A stretch of 64,000 bases of DNA, taken from contig NZ_CP121196.1 of NCBI RefSeq assembly GCF_039994875.1, positions 4,278,001 to 4,342,000 of the forward strand. Reading direction: 5' to 3'. The notes under the pieces were generated by a model. It saw only the letters and a list, made by a program, of their open reading frames with translations, did not search any database and was not told the origin of the DNA. Origin of the DNA: Telmatobacter sp. DSM 110680. GTDB taxonomy: Bacteria > Acidobacteriota > Terriglobia > Terriglobales > Acidobacteriaceae. The first letter of the stretch is position 1, and every line of letters begins with the position of its first letter. The position numbers and the translations under genes are program-made. Positions 44,545 through 54,500 of this stretch are shown here, piece after piece.

Positions 44545-47286
44545 TCATTCAATGCGCAACGCACTCACCGGGTCGATTGAGGCCGCGCGCCGTGCCGGGA
44601 CAATACCGGCAATGGCGGCCGCGAGCGTCAGCACTCCAATGGCGATAATCATTACCGACACGTTCACGCTGGTGATCTCATAAAGCTGCGACTTGACGTA
44701 GCGCACGCAGAAGATCGCGACCGGAATACCAATCGCGAGTCCAGCGGCGGTCTGCAGCATGGCCCCGCGCATGACCATGCCGATTACCCGGCTCCGCGCC
44801 GCTCCGAGTGCCATGCGGACCCCGATCTCCGGTGTGCGGCGTACGACTGTATAGGCCGTGACACCATAGAGCCCGATGGCGGCGAGCAGAAGCGCCAGCA
44901 GACCGAAGAGAGAGGTGAGGCGCGAGATCAACCGCTCCTGCGTGAACCGATCGTCAATCTGCTGCCGGAATGTCTGGAACTTAAGGATGGTGAGATTTGG
45001 GTTGATACTCGCCAGGGTGTCGCCGACGACTTTTTCCAACCCGGGAACGGAGTGAGCGGTTTCGATCACGATGGCTCCCGCGTACACAGATCCGTCTGGG
45101 TCGCCGGGCGCGGGAAGGCCGGCGGGCTGCGTGAGAGGAAGAAAATACATGGCGTGGTTCTTCCAATAGACGCTTGTGTAGGTGGTGTCCTCCACCACGC
45201 CGACGATCTCATGTGCTCCATCGCTACCCGGGTGAAGCGGATCGTCAAATCCAAATCGATGGCCGATCGGATTTCGGTTGCCGAAAAACTGTCTGACGAA
45301 TTCCTGGTTGACGACGGCGACCGGAGGAGCGTTCATCGTGTCCTGCGGCGTGAATCCGCGGCCCATGACAAGGTGTGTTCCGACGGCGTCGAAGTATTCC
45401 GGCGTCTCCTTCACCCAGGATGCGGTCTTGTGCAGGTTTGGATCGCCCTGAACCTTGACGCCGGAGTTCCAGTCGTTTGCCTCCATGGGCGTGTAGGTTG
45501 AGAGGCCGACTTTGAGAACGCCGGGGATGGTATGGAACCGGTCAACGATGGTCTGGTAAAGAGGCTCGACTTCAGTAGTTTTGTAGCCCGCTCCCTGGGC
45601 ATTGATGTGAACAATATAGCGGTTTGCTGTATCCAGACTCATGTTCACGTTCTCTGCCCTGGTGAGGCTCTGAGCAAACAGGCCCGCAGCGACGAGCAAC
45701 ACGAGGGAGAGCGCGGCCTGAACGACAACGAGTCCGCGCTGGAAGAAGGACGCTCCGTAGGCAGTTGTCCGTGAGTTCGAGCGCAGAGCGTCGGCCGGCC
45801 GGGCGCGTGCGGCCAGCAACGCCGGTGCAAGGCCAAAGAGGACGCCCGTAATCAGTGAAAGCGAAAAGGCGAAACCTATCACCAGGGCAGATGGAGAAGC
45901 CGCGACCGGCATGTTGTGCCGATCCGGAAAAGCAAGAGCCAGCAGGGCTTGCGCCCCCAGATAGGAGACGGCGAGTCCGAGCAGGCCGCCCATGCTCGAG
46001 AGAACAACACTTTCCTGCAGAAGCTGACGGACAAGGCGGCTGCGTTGCGCGCCCAGCGCTGAGCGGATGAAAAACTCCGCGCGGCGGCCCATGCCGCGCA
46101 CGAGAAGGAGGTTCGCAATATTCGCGCAAGCGACAAGAAGAACCAGGGCTCCTATCCATTGCAGCAGGTTTAGACGATCCCGATAATCGCTCTGCATGTT
46201 CTGAATGCCGCCGCCTCCGGGCGTGAGGACAACATGGGTGAGTGGAAGAACCCTTTGGGCGCGCGCATCGCTAAAGGTCTTGAGAGTCGCAAACTGGTGC
46301 TTGAGCAGCGTGCTGGCTTTGGCCTGAAGCGCCGGCAGAGACGTTCCTGGCTTAACGCGCCCGATGATGTAGGCCCACTGCTTGCCGGGGTCGGAAACGA
46401 ACGGAGCGCCAATCACCTCATCCATGGCATGCATTGGAAGGAAGTAGCTTGGCGGATTGGTGTCGACACGGTCTCCGTAAAATCCTCTGGGAGCAATGCC
46501 AACGACAGTGGACGCCTTGCCATTGATGTAGAAGGTGCGTCCCACTACGCTCGGATCGCCTGCGTAATCCTGCTGCCAGGCGTCATAGCTCATGACTGCT
46601 GTGAGCGGTGCTCCTGTCTGGTCATCGGCGTCCACAAAGAACCGTCCGGCCGCCGGCGAAAGTCCGAAGACGCGAAAGTAATTTCCGGAGACGAAGGTGC
46701 CCACCATCGATTTCGCCACTGTGTCTGGTCCGGCGCGGCGGACGATAAGGGGACCCGCGCCGTAGAAGGAGGACGTTGCGGCCAGTTCTTCAAACTCCGG
46801 GAGGTTCTTCCTGAACATGGAATACGTGTCGGTGGCAAAGAGCGAGTAATCTCCCGTCTCTTTCCAGCGATCGGTGACGCAGCAATCGTTTTGGTCGCCG
46901 ATGCGAATCAGGCTCTTTGGATCGGTCACCGGTAAATTTCGGAGCAGGATGGCATTGACAAGCGTAAAGATGGCCGAGTTGGCGCCGATGCCAAGCGCAA
47001 GTGTTAGCAGCACGGTAGCGGTAAATCCCGGCGCCCTTCGTAACTGCCGGAGTGCATAGCGAATATCCTGGAACAGAAGTTCTAGCCGCAACCAACCCCA
47101 TTGCTCACGCGTCACATCGGCAATCATCGGAGCACTCCCGAATTCGCGGAGCGCCGACATCTTCGCTTCGGAGGGCGATTGCCCTCGCGCCACTCGATCG
47201 GCAATTGCCATCTGCAGGTGAGCATCAAACTCTTCCTGCAACTCGCGCTTGCGCCGCTGAAAACCGAAGCTCGGGAAACCCTTCAT
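44545..47286 (-). CDS. ADOP-family ABC permease (MacB/FtsX type), second copy
   Basis: A protein of 913 residues from the ATG at 47286, which overlaps the padR stop by 4 bases (ATGA) and is preceded by GGAGGAGAG. The frame is open 50 codons further upstream inside padR, which is not the start. Layout as in the first copy: N-terminal helical domain (PSFGFQRRKRELQEEFDAHLQMAIADRV), TM helix (FTATVLLTLALGIGANSAIF), MacB-like periplasmic domain with SYDAWQQDYAGDPSVVGRTF, three TM helices (about 355-470), second periplasmic domain, and three final TM helices ending in ASIDPVSALRIE. Translation coupling with PadR suggests that the regulator controls it. Confidence 0.92.
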   Translation of the reverse strand: MKGFPSFGFQRRKRELQEEFDAHLQMAIADRVARGQSPSEAKMSALREFGSAPMIADVTREQWGWLRLELLFQDIRYALRQLRRAPGFTATVLLTLALGIGANSAIFTLVNAILLRNLPVTDPKSLIRIGDQNDCCVTDRWKETGDYSLFATDTYSMFRKNLPEFEELAATSSFYGAGPLIVRRAGPDTVAKSMVGTFVSGNYFRVFGLSPAAGRFFVDADDQTGAPLTAVMSYDAWQQDYAGDPSVVGRTFYINGKASTVVGIAPRGFYGDRVDTNPPSYFLPMHAMDEVIGAPFVSDPGKQWAYIIGRVKPGTSLPALQAKASTLLKHQFATLKTFSDARAQRVLPLTHVVLTPGGGGIQNMQSDYRDRLNLLQWIGALVLLVACANIANLLLVRGMGRRAEFFIRSALGAQRSRLVRQLLQESVVLSSMGGLLGLAVSYLGAQALLALAFPDRHNMPVAASPSALVIGFAFSLSLITGVLFGLAPALLAARARPADALRSNSRTTAYGASFFQRGLVVVQAALSLVLLVAAGLFAQSLTRAENVNMSLDTANRYIVHINAQGAGYKTTEVEPLYQTIVDRFHTIPGVLKVGLSTYTPMEANDWNSGVKVQGDPNLHKTASWVKETPEYFDAVGTHLVMGRGFTPQDTMNAPPVAVVNQEFVRQFFGNRNPIGHRFGFDDPLHPGSDGAHEIVGVVEDTTYTSVYWKNHAMYFLPLTQPAGLPAPGDPDGSVYAGAIVIETAHSVPGLEKVVGDTLASINPNLTILKFQTFRQQIDDRFTQERLISRLTSLFGLLALLLAAIGLYGVTAYTVVRRTPEIGVRMALGAARSRVIGMVMRGAMLQTAAGLAIGIPVAIFCVRYVKSQLYEITSVNVSVMIIAIGVLTLAAAIAGIVPARRAASIDPVSALRIE

Positions 47287-47660
47287 GACTCGCTCTCCTC
47301 CGGCTTGACGTACATCACCGAACCAATCGCTTCGACAATTCGCTCCCATCGGCCCAGATCCGAGGCCAACTGCTTTTTTCCCTTGGCCGTGATTCGGTAA
47401 TATCGCGCTCTTTGCTTGCTCTCTGACTGCTTCCACTCAGACTGCACCCAACCCTGACGCTCCAATCGATGGAGAGCCGGATACAGTGATCCGGTCTCAA
47501 CCTGAAGCACATCTCCGGATCGCAAACGTAAAGCCTGTACGATTCCGTATCCGTGCGCCGGTCCCCATTGCAGAGTTTGAAGAATGAGCATGTCGAGTGT
47601 TCCCTGCAACAGGTCAATCCGATTCTTATACTGGTCCTTTTCGCTCATAGACGTAGACAC
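47283..47660 (-). CDS. PadR-family transcriptional regulator
   Basis: A small repressor of 125 residues, winged-helix type. The family pattern is complete: DLLQGTLDMLILQTLQWGPAHGYGIVQAL (first helix and HTH), VLQVETGSLYPALHRLERQGWVQSEW (recognition helix and wing), and RYYRITAKGKKQL. It starts at GTG (47660) with GGGAG upstream, or at the ATG 4 codons later. The gene is coupled to the second ADOP permease gene, the usual layout in Acidobacteria. Two GTAGA-N3-TCTAC palindromes at and upstream of the start are likely autoregulatory operators. Confidence 0.93.
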   Translation of the reverse strand: MSTSMSEKDQYKNRIDLLQGTLDMLILQTLQWGPAHGYGIVQALRLRSGDVLQVETGSLYPALHRLERQGWVQSEWKQSESKQRARYYRITAKGKKQLASDLGRWERIVEAIGSVMYVKPEESES

Positions 47661-47689
47661 TCTACTCCCACTGGAGGTAGATTGTCTAC
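47653..47689. promoter_or_regulatory. Two PadR-type operator palindromes
   Basis: GTAGACACTCTAC (47653-47665) and GTAGATTGTCTAC (47677-47689) are both GTAGA-N3-TCTAC inverted repeats. Their centres are 24 bp apart. The first overlaps the GTG start codon of padR and the second lies just upstream. Two matched half-site palindromes next to a PadR gene suit binding of the PadR dimer and repression of the padR-ADOP operon. Confidence 0.7.
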
Positions 47690-47866
47690 TTGGTCTGGGC
47701 AGTCGCTCAAATTCGAAAGCGGCTACAGCGGGTCCTCACATGAGATCGCATCCGGTCTGACGGTGCTTAACCGAACGATTCGAAACTCGAAGGTGTTATG
47801 CGAGGGCTGTGGCCGAACTTTGACATCTGCCGACGAGTGATAAAAGCAGGATTTGATCCGATGGGA

Positions 47867-50608
47867 TTATCGAGCCTCGATTTCAAGAAGTTTCCTCAGC
47901 CGCGGTTTAGGTTCGTTTGGACGCTGAGGCGGCAAAATCGCGAGTCCCTTCCCGGCTTCTTCGCGACTCCTCGCGGTCTGACCGGCTACACGGTACGCCT
48001 TAGCCAGTGCCAGTTGCATTGCAGGAATGGTACCAAAGCTTCGTTCCACTGAGCCTTGCGCGCAATGCAATGTGAATTGAGGGTCGCGTAGTGAACGAGG
48101 TTCTACACGTAGAAAGACATTCGCAACCGCGTAGAGCATGAATGGATCTGCAGTGTCATGAGCAAGTCTCCGAAGTATAGCGAGTTGGTCTTTCTCTTGG
48201 TGTTTAGTTTCGCCAGGCGAATGGAGCGCGAAGTGTAAGGAGTCGACATCCAGTATCAGTTCAGCGAGTGTTTCCTGAAGATTCTCGTTCGCAGGTTCTT
48301 GGCGCAGAAATTTCTCCGCCAGCGGAATCGCCTTTGCGTACAGACTCGCCGCCATTCTGAGGTTGCGTGGTCGATCAGCTGGATTCCGAGCAAGTGCCGG
48401 GTCTGCGGCATACTCATAACCATCTGCCTCATCGCTCAGATCACCGATCAGGTCTTCGAGGAGCCGGGTGTCAAGCGGATCTGCACTTTGCCGCTTGAGA
48501 TCTGCTTGGTACACCTGATCAAAGAGACGTGCAGCCTCGTCATACCTTCCTAATTCATTCAGGGATATTGCCTGGCGATGGAGCACCGCGGACCGTGTGC
48601 GAGCTGATCCGAAGCTCGCCTGCTCGCCTTTGGGCATCGCATCCAGAAATTGAAGAGCCACATCGAGATCGCGTAGAGCCTGCACTGGATCGGTATCCAT
48701 TTCGATCTCGCCAATTCTCATTGAAGCAATAGCGGCGACGCGAAGCGTGCGGGCTACCGACGCATCGGTCTTCCTCGCGCGAATGACGAGACTAAGGTCC
48801 GTTCGGTATGCCGCGACCGCACCATACACATCATTGAGACTTCCAATCATTGGCTGCCCGAGTTCGTCGCCCATTACTCCATAGGCGTTGGCGGCCTCTG
48901 CGAGAAGCGAAGCTGATGCATTAGAGTCTGCCGTGAGGATGTCAAATGCACTGGTGGCTTGACGAATGAGGGGAACTGCCTCAGGTGTGCGGCCTGCACG
49001 GAACAGAGTTTCGCTTCTCGATCTCAAGGCGAGAGCCAAGACTCGAAGAGCCTCACGGTCTTTGCGATCCAACATGGAAAGTGAATTGGCAATTGCAATT
49101 GCTTTGTCAAAGTCAGACAAAGCGCCAGGAGTGTCTCCCATGTTCTGAAAATAACCATCGCCCTGAACTTGCCCGATCTGAATATAGGCGCTGGCCAGAT
49201 CCAATTGAGTCTGGCGGTCGTCACGTGCATCAGCCGCCATTCGATCGAGATGATCGAGTACACGCGAGACGAGAAGCTTCTGCGCGCCGGTGGACCCTGG
49301 TAGGTCCCGAATAGCCTGGTCCAATTCCGACAGCAGGCTATTACTGAGCTGGCGCAGATCGGCAGAACGAGCTTCGGCTTTGCGCTTCTGAATATTCGTC
49401 TGGTGCGATTGCCAGAGGATGCCGGTGATGCCCGCTAAGAGCGAAATCGCCAGAAATGATCCGACCAGCAGCAACACGCTGTTCCTGCGGATGAACTTGC
49501 CAGCTCGATATCGGAAGCCGCCTTTACGAGCAGCGACGGGCTGACGGGCCATGTAAGCGCGGATATCCGAGGCGAGCAACTCGGCAGAGCGATAACGATC
49601 CTGCGGCTCTTTGCGTAGCGCCTTCATTAGGATTGCTTCGAGATCTACATCAATTTTTTTGTGTGAACCAGCCTGGTGTTCCGGCCGGCGAGGCGGTGTC
49701 TCGCAAATAACCCGTATCATTTCCTCGAGCGTGAGTTCCTTCAACTCATAAGGCAGCGCACACGTTATCAGGTAATAAAGCAGCACCCCCAGTGAATATG
49801 TGTCCGTTGCAGCGGTGATCGTACGTCCCAGGATTTGTTCGGGGCTGGCATATTGAGGAGTGAATGAGGAGTAACCTTCCCGCGTCAGTGTTCTATCAAG
49901 ACGATCGATGGTCGGAGATATCAACTTTGCGGTGCCGAAATCCAGCAGGCGCGGAGTGCCATCCGGCGCCACGAGTATGTTGTCCGGCTTGAGGTCCCTA
50001 TGCACGACAAAGTGCTGGTGTGCGAACTGAACCGCTTCACAGATGTGCAGAAAAAGTCCAAGGCGCTCTGAGAGGGAGAGCTGCCGCTCATTGCAATACT
50101 GATGAATTGGACGCCCATCGACATACTCCATGACGAGGTAAAGATCGCCTTCTGATGTAACGCCCCCGTCGAGGAGTCGCGCGATATAGGGATGTTGCAA
50201 CTCGGCCAGGATCTGCCGCTCCTGCCGAAACCGCTCCCGAAAGAGCGCGGTGGCAAGGGGCAGGTCAATCAATTTGACGGCGACCTCTTGTTCAAATTGC
50301 CCATCGGCGCGATGGGCCAGGTAGACAGCGCCCATTCCGCCACGACCCAGAAGCTTATCGATCTCGTACGGCCCGACTCGTCTCAGGCTGAGCGAATCAA
50401 CTCCGCGCGTGCCAGCCTCAGAGCGCCAGGTTTCGTCTACTTGCTCTGCGGCTTTGCAAGCTTCCAGAAGCAGGCGCACCTCCGACATGAGCTGCGAGTC
50501 ACCTTTGCACTGCACCTCTATCAACAGATCGCGGACTTTTTCAGGAGCCTCGATCGCTTCCTGAAAGATCGCTTCAATGCGTAAGAATCTTTCCGTCGCC
50601 AGGTCCAT
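47867..50608 (-). CDS. Membrane serine/threonine protein kinase with large C-terminal domain
   Basis: A PknB-like kinase of 913 residues. A helical N-terminal segment (1-75, acidic with ERFLRIEAIFQEAIEAPEK) is followed by the catalytic domain (about 80-345). It has the Gly loop LLGRGGMGAVYLA, the Lys in VAVKLIDL, HRDLKPDN near residue 200, DFGTAK, and YASPEQILG. A single TM helix follows (about 376-398, LLLVGSFLAISLLAGITGILW). The outside part (400-913) is helical, with long Asp/Glu and Leu/Ala heptads and TPR-like repeats; a ligand is unknown. It lies 69 bp downstream of an ECF sigma factor gene on the same strand, suggesting the sigma factor is a substrate or target. Confidence 0.93.
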   Translation of the reverse strand: MDLATERFLRIEAIFQEAIEAPEKVRDLLIEVQCKGDSQLMSEVRLLLEACKAAEQVDETWRSEAGTRGVDSLSLRRVGPYEIDKLLGRGGMGAVYLAHRADGQFEQEVAVKLIDLPLATALFRERFRQERQILAELQHPYIARLLDGGVTSEGDLYLVMEYVDGRPIHQYCNERQLSLSERLGLFLHICEAVQFAHQHFVVHRDLKPDNILVAPDGTPRLLDFGTAKLISPTIDRLDRTLTREGYSSFTPQYASPEQILGRTITAATDTYSLGVLLYYLITCALPYELKELTLEEMIRVICETPPRRPEHQAGSHKKIDVDLEAILMKALRKEPQDRYRSAELLASDIRAYMARQPVAARKGGFRYRAGKFIRRNSVLLLVGSFLAISLLAGITGILWQSHQTNIQKRKAEARSADLRQLSNSLLSELDQAIRDLPGSTGAQKLLVSRVLDHLDRMAADARDDRQTQLDLASAYIQIGQVQGDGYFQNMGDTPGALSDFDKAIAIANSLSMLDRKDREALRVLALALRSRSETLFRAGRTPEAVPLIRQATSAFDILTADSNASASLLAEAANAYGVMGDELGQPMIGSLNDVYGAVAAYRTDLSLVIRARKTDASVARTLRVAAIASMRIGEIEMDTDPVQALRDLDVALQFLDAMPKGEQASFGSARTRSAVLHRQAISLNELGRYDEAARLFDQVYQADLKRQSADPLDTRLLEDLIGDLSDEADGYEYAADPALARNPADRPRNLRMAASLYAKAIPLAEKFLRQEPANENLQETLAELILDVDSLHFALHSPGETKHQEKDQLAILRRLAHDTADPFMLYAVANVFLRVEPRSLRDPQFTLHCAQGSVERSFGTIPAMQLALAKAYRVAGQTARSREEAGKGLAILPPQRPNEPKPRLRKLLEIEAR

Positions 50609-50677
50609 GCTGTTCGGACCTCGTCCGAGTTTTCCGCCCTTAACTGAGTTTGCGAGGAAGGAGCTTGATTTGTGTCA

Positions 50678-51265
50678 TCAATGTATAGCGCTCTCAGCCA
50701 CGCCCGGATGAATACGCTGGAAGAGCCAACTCTTGGTGAATCTGAGCGAACGGTCCACCGTGGCTTTTGAAACTTCCATCAAAACCGCGGTCTCGTCGGC
50801 GGTACAACCGAGGAAGTATCGTAGTTCGACCATCTGGACCTTGGCGGGGTCGAGCGCATTCAACTCGTCCAATGCTTGATTGAGATCGAGGAGTTCGGGA
50901 CTGCCGATTTCGACCCAGGAGAGATCTTCGTTGAGCGGGATGCGATCGTGGTTCCCTCCGCGGCTCTGAGTCTGACATTCGTGCGCGTGGTCTATCAGGA
51001 TCATGCGCATGACCTTGGCTGCAAATGTGTAGAAGTGCCTGCGATCCTCCCACGCGGCTTTCTTCTGATGCAGAAGCCGCAGGTAGAGTTCATGAACGAG
51101 AGCTGTGGCCTGCAGAATGTCTGGGTTATGCTCACGTCGAATGTAAGAGGCTGCCACTTCGCGGAGATGCGGATAGACAAGAGGGATCAACTCATTGAAA
51201 GCCGATGCCTCACCATTCCGCCACTTTGCCAACAGCAAAGTGATTTCTCCCTTGGCGGGATTCAA
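50678..51265 (-). CDS. ECF-type RNA polymerase sigma factor, kinase-linked
   Basis: A sigma-70 family factor of 195 residues from a TTG start preceded at 5 bases by AGGGAGA; the frame continues upstream to a GTG at 51319 without a ribosome-binding site. Region 2 (about 10-95) has HLREVAASYIRREHNPDILQATALVHELYLRL, and region 4 (about 125-180) the HTH with YFLGCTADETAVLMEVSKATVDRSLRFTKSWL. This is the Sig-70_X6/TIGR02999-like ECF group found in Acidobacteria and Planctomycetes. The acidic DAED stretch of region 2.2 is replaced by QATALVHE, as in ECF factors switched on by phosphorylation of a Thr. No anti-sigma gene is adjacent; a Ser/Thr kinase gene follows instead. Confidence 0.9.
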   Translation of the reverse strand: MNPAKGEITLLLAKWRNGEASAFNELIPLVYPHLREVAASYIRREHNPDILQATALVHELYLRLLHQKKAAWEDRRHFYTFAAKVMRMILIDHAHECQTQSRGGNHDRIPLNEDLSWVEIGSPELLDLNQALDELNALDPAKVQMVELRYFLGCTADETAVLMEVSKATVDRSLRFTKSWLFQRIHPGVAESAIH

Positions 51266-51536
51266 GACGTTCTCCCTGCTTGCTAATTCGCTACGCGAAG
51301 ATGAGCAAAATCGTAGCACCTTCGTTTGCGGAACACATCCCCCATTGGTAAATTCTCGCGGTTACCTTGCAGCGACGTGACACATTCTTCTTTCTATTCC
51401 AGCTATCTCAGTGAAGCAAGAAATCGAAAGCCTTCGCTTCGGGAAGAAGTGCTGATACATGCAATGAACGGTAGCGGCAATGTGATTGTCCTCACATCAA
51501 GCTGTCGTTATTGATGTCGCACGAGGTAACCAAGTC

Positions 51537-54500
51537 ATGAAGAGATCTTTCTTGATCGTGTTGTCAGTCGTCTTGTTTGTGTGCGGATGCGGGAGCACCA
51601 AAAAGGTCATCTCGGTTGCGATTGCTCCATCGGCACAGGCAAAAATTGATGCAGGCCAAACATTGAGCTTCAGCGCTACGCTCGCCAATGATTCCCACAG
51701 TAAGGGCGTCAGCTGGACCATGTCCGGAACCGGGTGCACAGGAAGCGCATGCGGCACCTTTACAGGCAGCACATCCACGGGCATTACGTATGTCGCTCCT
51801 AAGACTGTTTCATCCAGCATGACAGTGTCTATTCAGGCAACATCGGTGGCCGACACCACTAAGACCGCATCTGCAACGGTGGTGGTTTCACCAACTCCCA
51901 GCATCAGCACGACGACTCTGGCGGGGGGCACAGTCGCTACGGCTTACAGCGCGACTCTGGCGGCGACCGGTGGTTCTGGCGCGCTGACATGGGCACTCGC
52001 CAGCGGATCTTCTCTGCCTGCCGGTCTTTCGTTGACCAACGCCGGAACCATTTCGGGTACTCCGACAACTGCCGGAGCCACAAGTTTCACCGTGAAGGTC
52101 ACCGATGCCTCCGGTGGACACGAAGGGCCAGTCTCCGCGACGCAACAGTTGAGCTTGACGATCAAGCCGGCCCAGTTGGTGATCGCCACAACGTCGCTTT
52201 CTAATGGCGTCGCAGGCGCGGCATACAGTGCTTCTCTGGCAGCGTCGGGTGGTACAGGAACCATCGGCTGGAGTTTGACGACCGGAACTTTGCCTGCCGG
52301 ATTGAGCTTGAGTGGCTCGATGATTTCCGGCACTCCCACTGCCGCGGGCACCAGCGTGTTTACAGTCACCGCCACAGATTCGGGAAGCCCCGCGCAAACT
52401 GTCAATCAATCACTGAGCATCACTATCAATCCGAAACTTGCCATCACCACTACAGCCCTGAGCAATGGCGTCGTCGGCACAGCTTATAGCACGAGCCTCG
52501 CGTCTAGCGGTGGCGTAGGAACCATCACCTGGAGCGTGGCCACTGGCACGTTGCCAGTTGGGCTGACTTTAGGTGCTGCCGGAGTGATTTCCGGCACGCC
52601 CACCACAGCAGGAAGTTCCAACTTTACCGTTCAAGCCAAGGATTCCGGCACACCGCAGCAATCGGCACAGCAGGCACTTAGTGTCACGATTTACGCGGGA
52701 TTGACCATCACGACCACGTCTTTACCCAACGGCACAATGAACTCCACCTACAGCGCTACGCTCGCAAGTGCTGGCGGCACAGGAAACGTCACCTGGAGCA
52801 TCTCTCAGGGAAGCATGCCAGCAGGCCTCACTCTCAGCAATTCGGGAGCGATTTCCGGCACGCCCACTGCCTCAGGCCCATTCAACTTTACAGTTTCCGC
52901 CACCGATTCAAGCAGCCCTCCCCAGACCAAAACTCAAGCACTAATTATCACGATCAGTCCCGCGCTGAGCATCACAACCACGTCGCTCCCAGCCGGCACC
53001 GTTGGCACGGCCTACAGCCAGAACATAGAAACGAGCGGCGGCACACTACCGATCAGCTGGAGTGTAACTACGGGGAGCTTGCCTGCAGGGCTAGCGCTCG
53101 CAGGCAACTCGATGGGTGTGGGCGTGATCTCCGGAGCACCCACGGCGCCTGGCAGTTCCACCTTTACCGTGACAGCAAAGGATTCCAGCACGCCGCAGGT
53201 GAGTGTCAACCAGCAGTTCACGCTGGCAATCAACGCCCCGCCGCTCGCGATCACAACGACCACCTTGCCCAACGGAACGGTGAATGCGGCTTACAGTGCA
53301 CCTTTGCAAGCTTCTGGAGGCACGCCGCCCTATGCATGGACAGTAGCAACCGGCTCAACGCTGCCCAACTGGTTGACGCTGGGTGGCTCGGGGACGAACT
53401 GGACGCTTTCCGGAACGCCCACCACAGCTGCCATCGCAGCCTTCTCGCTTACTGTGTCCGATTCCAGCGTACCGAGCCAAAGCCAGACTCAGGCATTAAC
53501 CCTCACTGTGGCTTCGGCGTCGGCTTGCGGCACGGGAAACGAGTCCGCTCTCAAAGGGCAGTACGCTTTTGGAATGACGGGCCGAACCGGTGACGGATTC
53601 TTTGCCGTTGTTGGCTCTTTTACAGCAGATGGAATTGGAAACATCACCGCAGGTTACGTGGATGCCAACGGCGAACAAGACTTGGGCAACGGCTTGGGCG
53701 TCCAATCCGGCACCATCACCCCGAGTGGCAGCAGCTACACCATGGGCACGGACAATCGTGGATGCGCCACGATCGTTACTCCGTTCTACACGTTCATCAC
53801 GCGCTTTGCTATTCCTCCCAGCACTTCAGGTTTCGCGCAAGGCGTGATTCAGGAAGCTGAGCCCACTGGTTGGGAAGTGTTTGCCGGCTCGGGCCAGATC
53901 TTCCAGCAGCAAGTACCCACCGCAGTGCCCACCGGGAACTGGGTCCACGCTCAGATCGGCGCGATCGGCACGTCTCAATACGAATCAGGGGTGATAGCTT
54001 CGGGTGTCGACGTATACGGCAGCGGCGGCGTCATCACGAATGGCGAATATGATTACAAGAGCTACGGGATCCTTACGAAGCAGTCGGGCTTAACGGGCAC
54101 GTACACCGCTCCTGACCCGACCACGGGTCGCTACACACTCACCACCACGGCAAACTTGGGCACCTTGGGACCCAAAAGCCTGAACCGTGCTGCCTACCTG
54201 CTTTCACCGACCCATATTCTCGAAGTCACCACGAGCGCGGGCACCATTCTGGCTGGGGATCTGAAGCTCCAGAGTGGTTCCTTAACCCTGTCCGGCAATC
54301 TCGCCATGTATGGGACAAGTACGAACAGCTACGGGACAACTTCTGACATGGCGGGATTTGGTCTCGTGAACGCCACGGGAACGAGCTACACGGGCAAGAT
54401 TTACCAAAACGTAACTGGCAAGTGGACGACGCCGTCGCCAGTTCCCACCACCTGCTCCTACACCATTGACTCTTTCGGCAGGGTCGCGACCAGCGGCACG

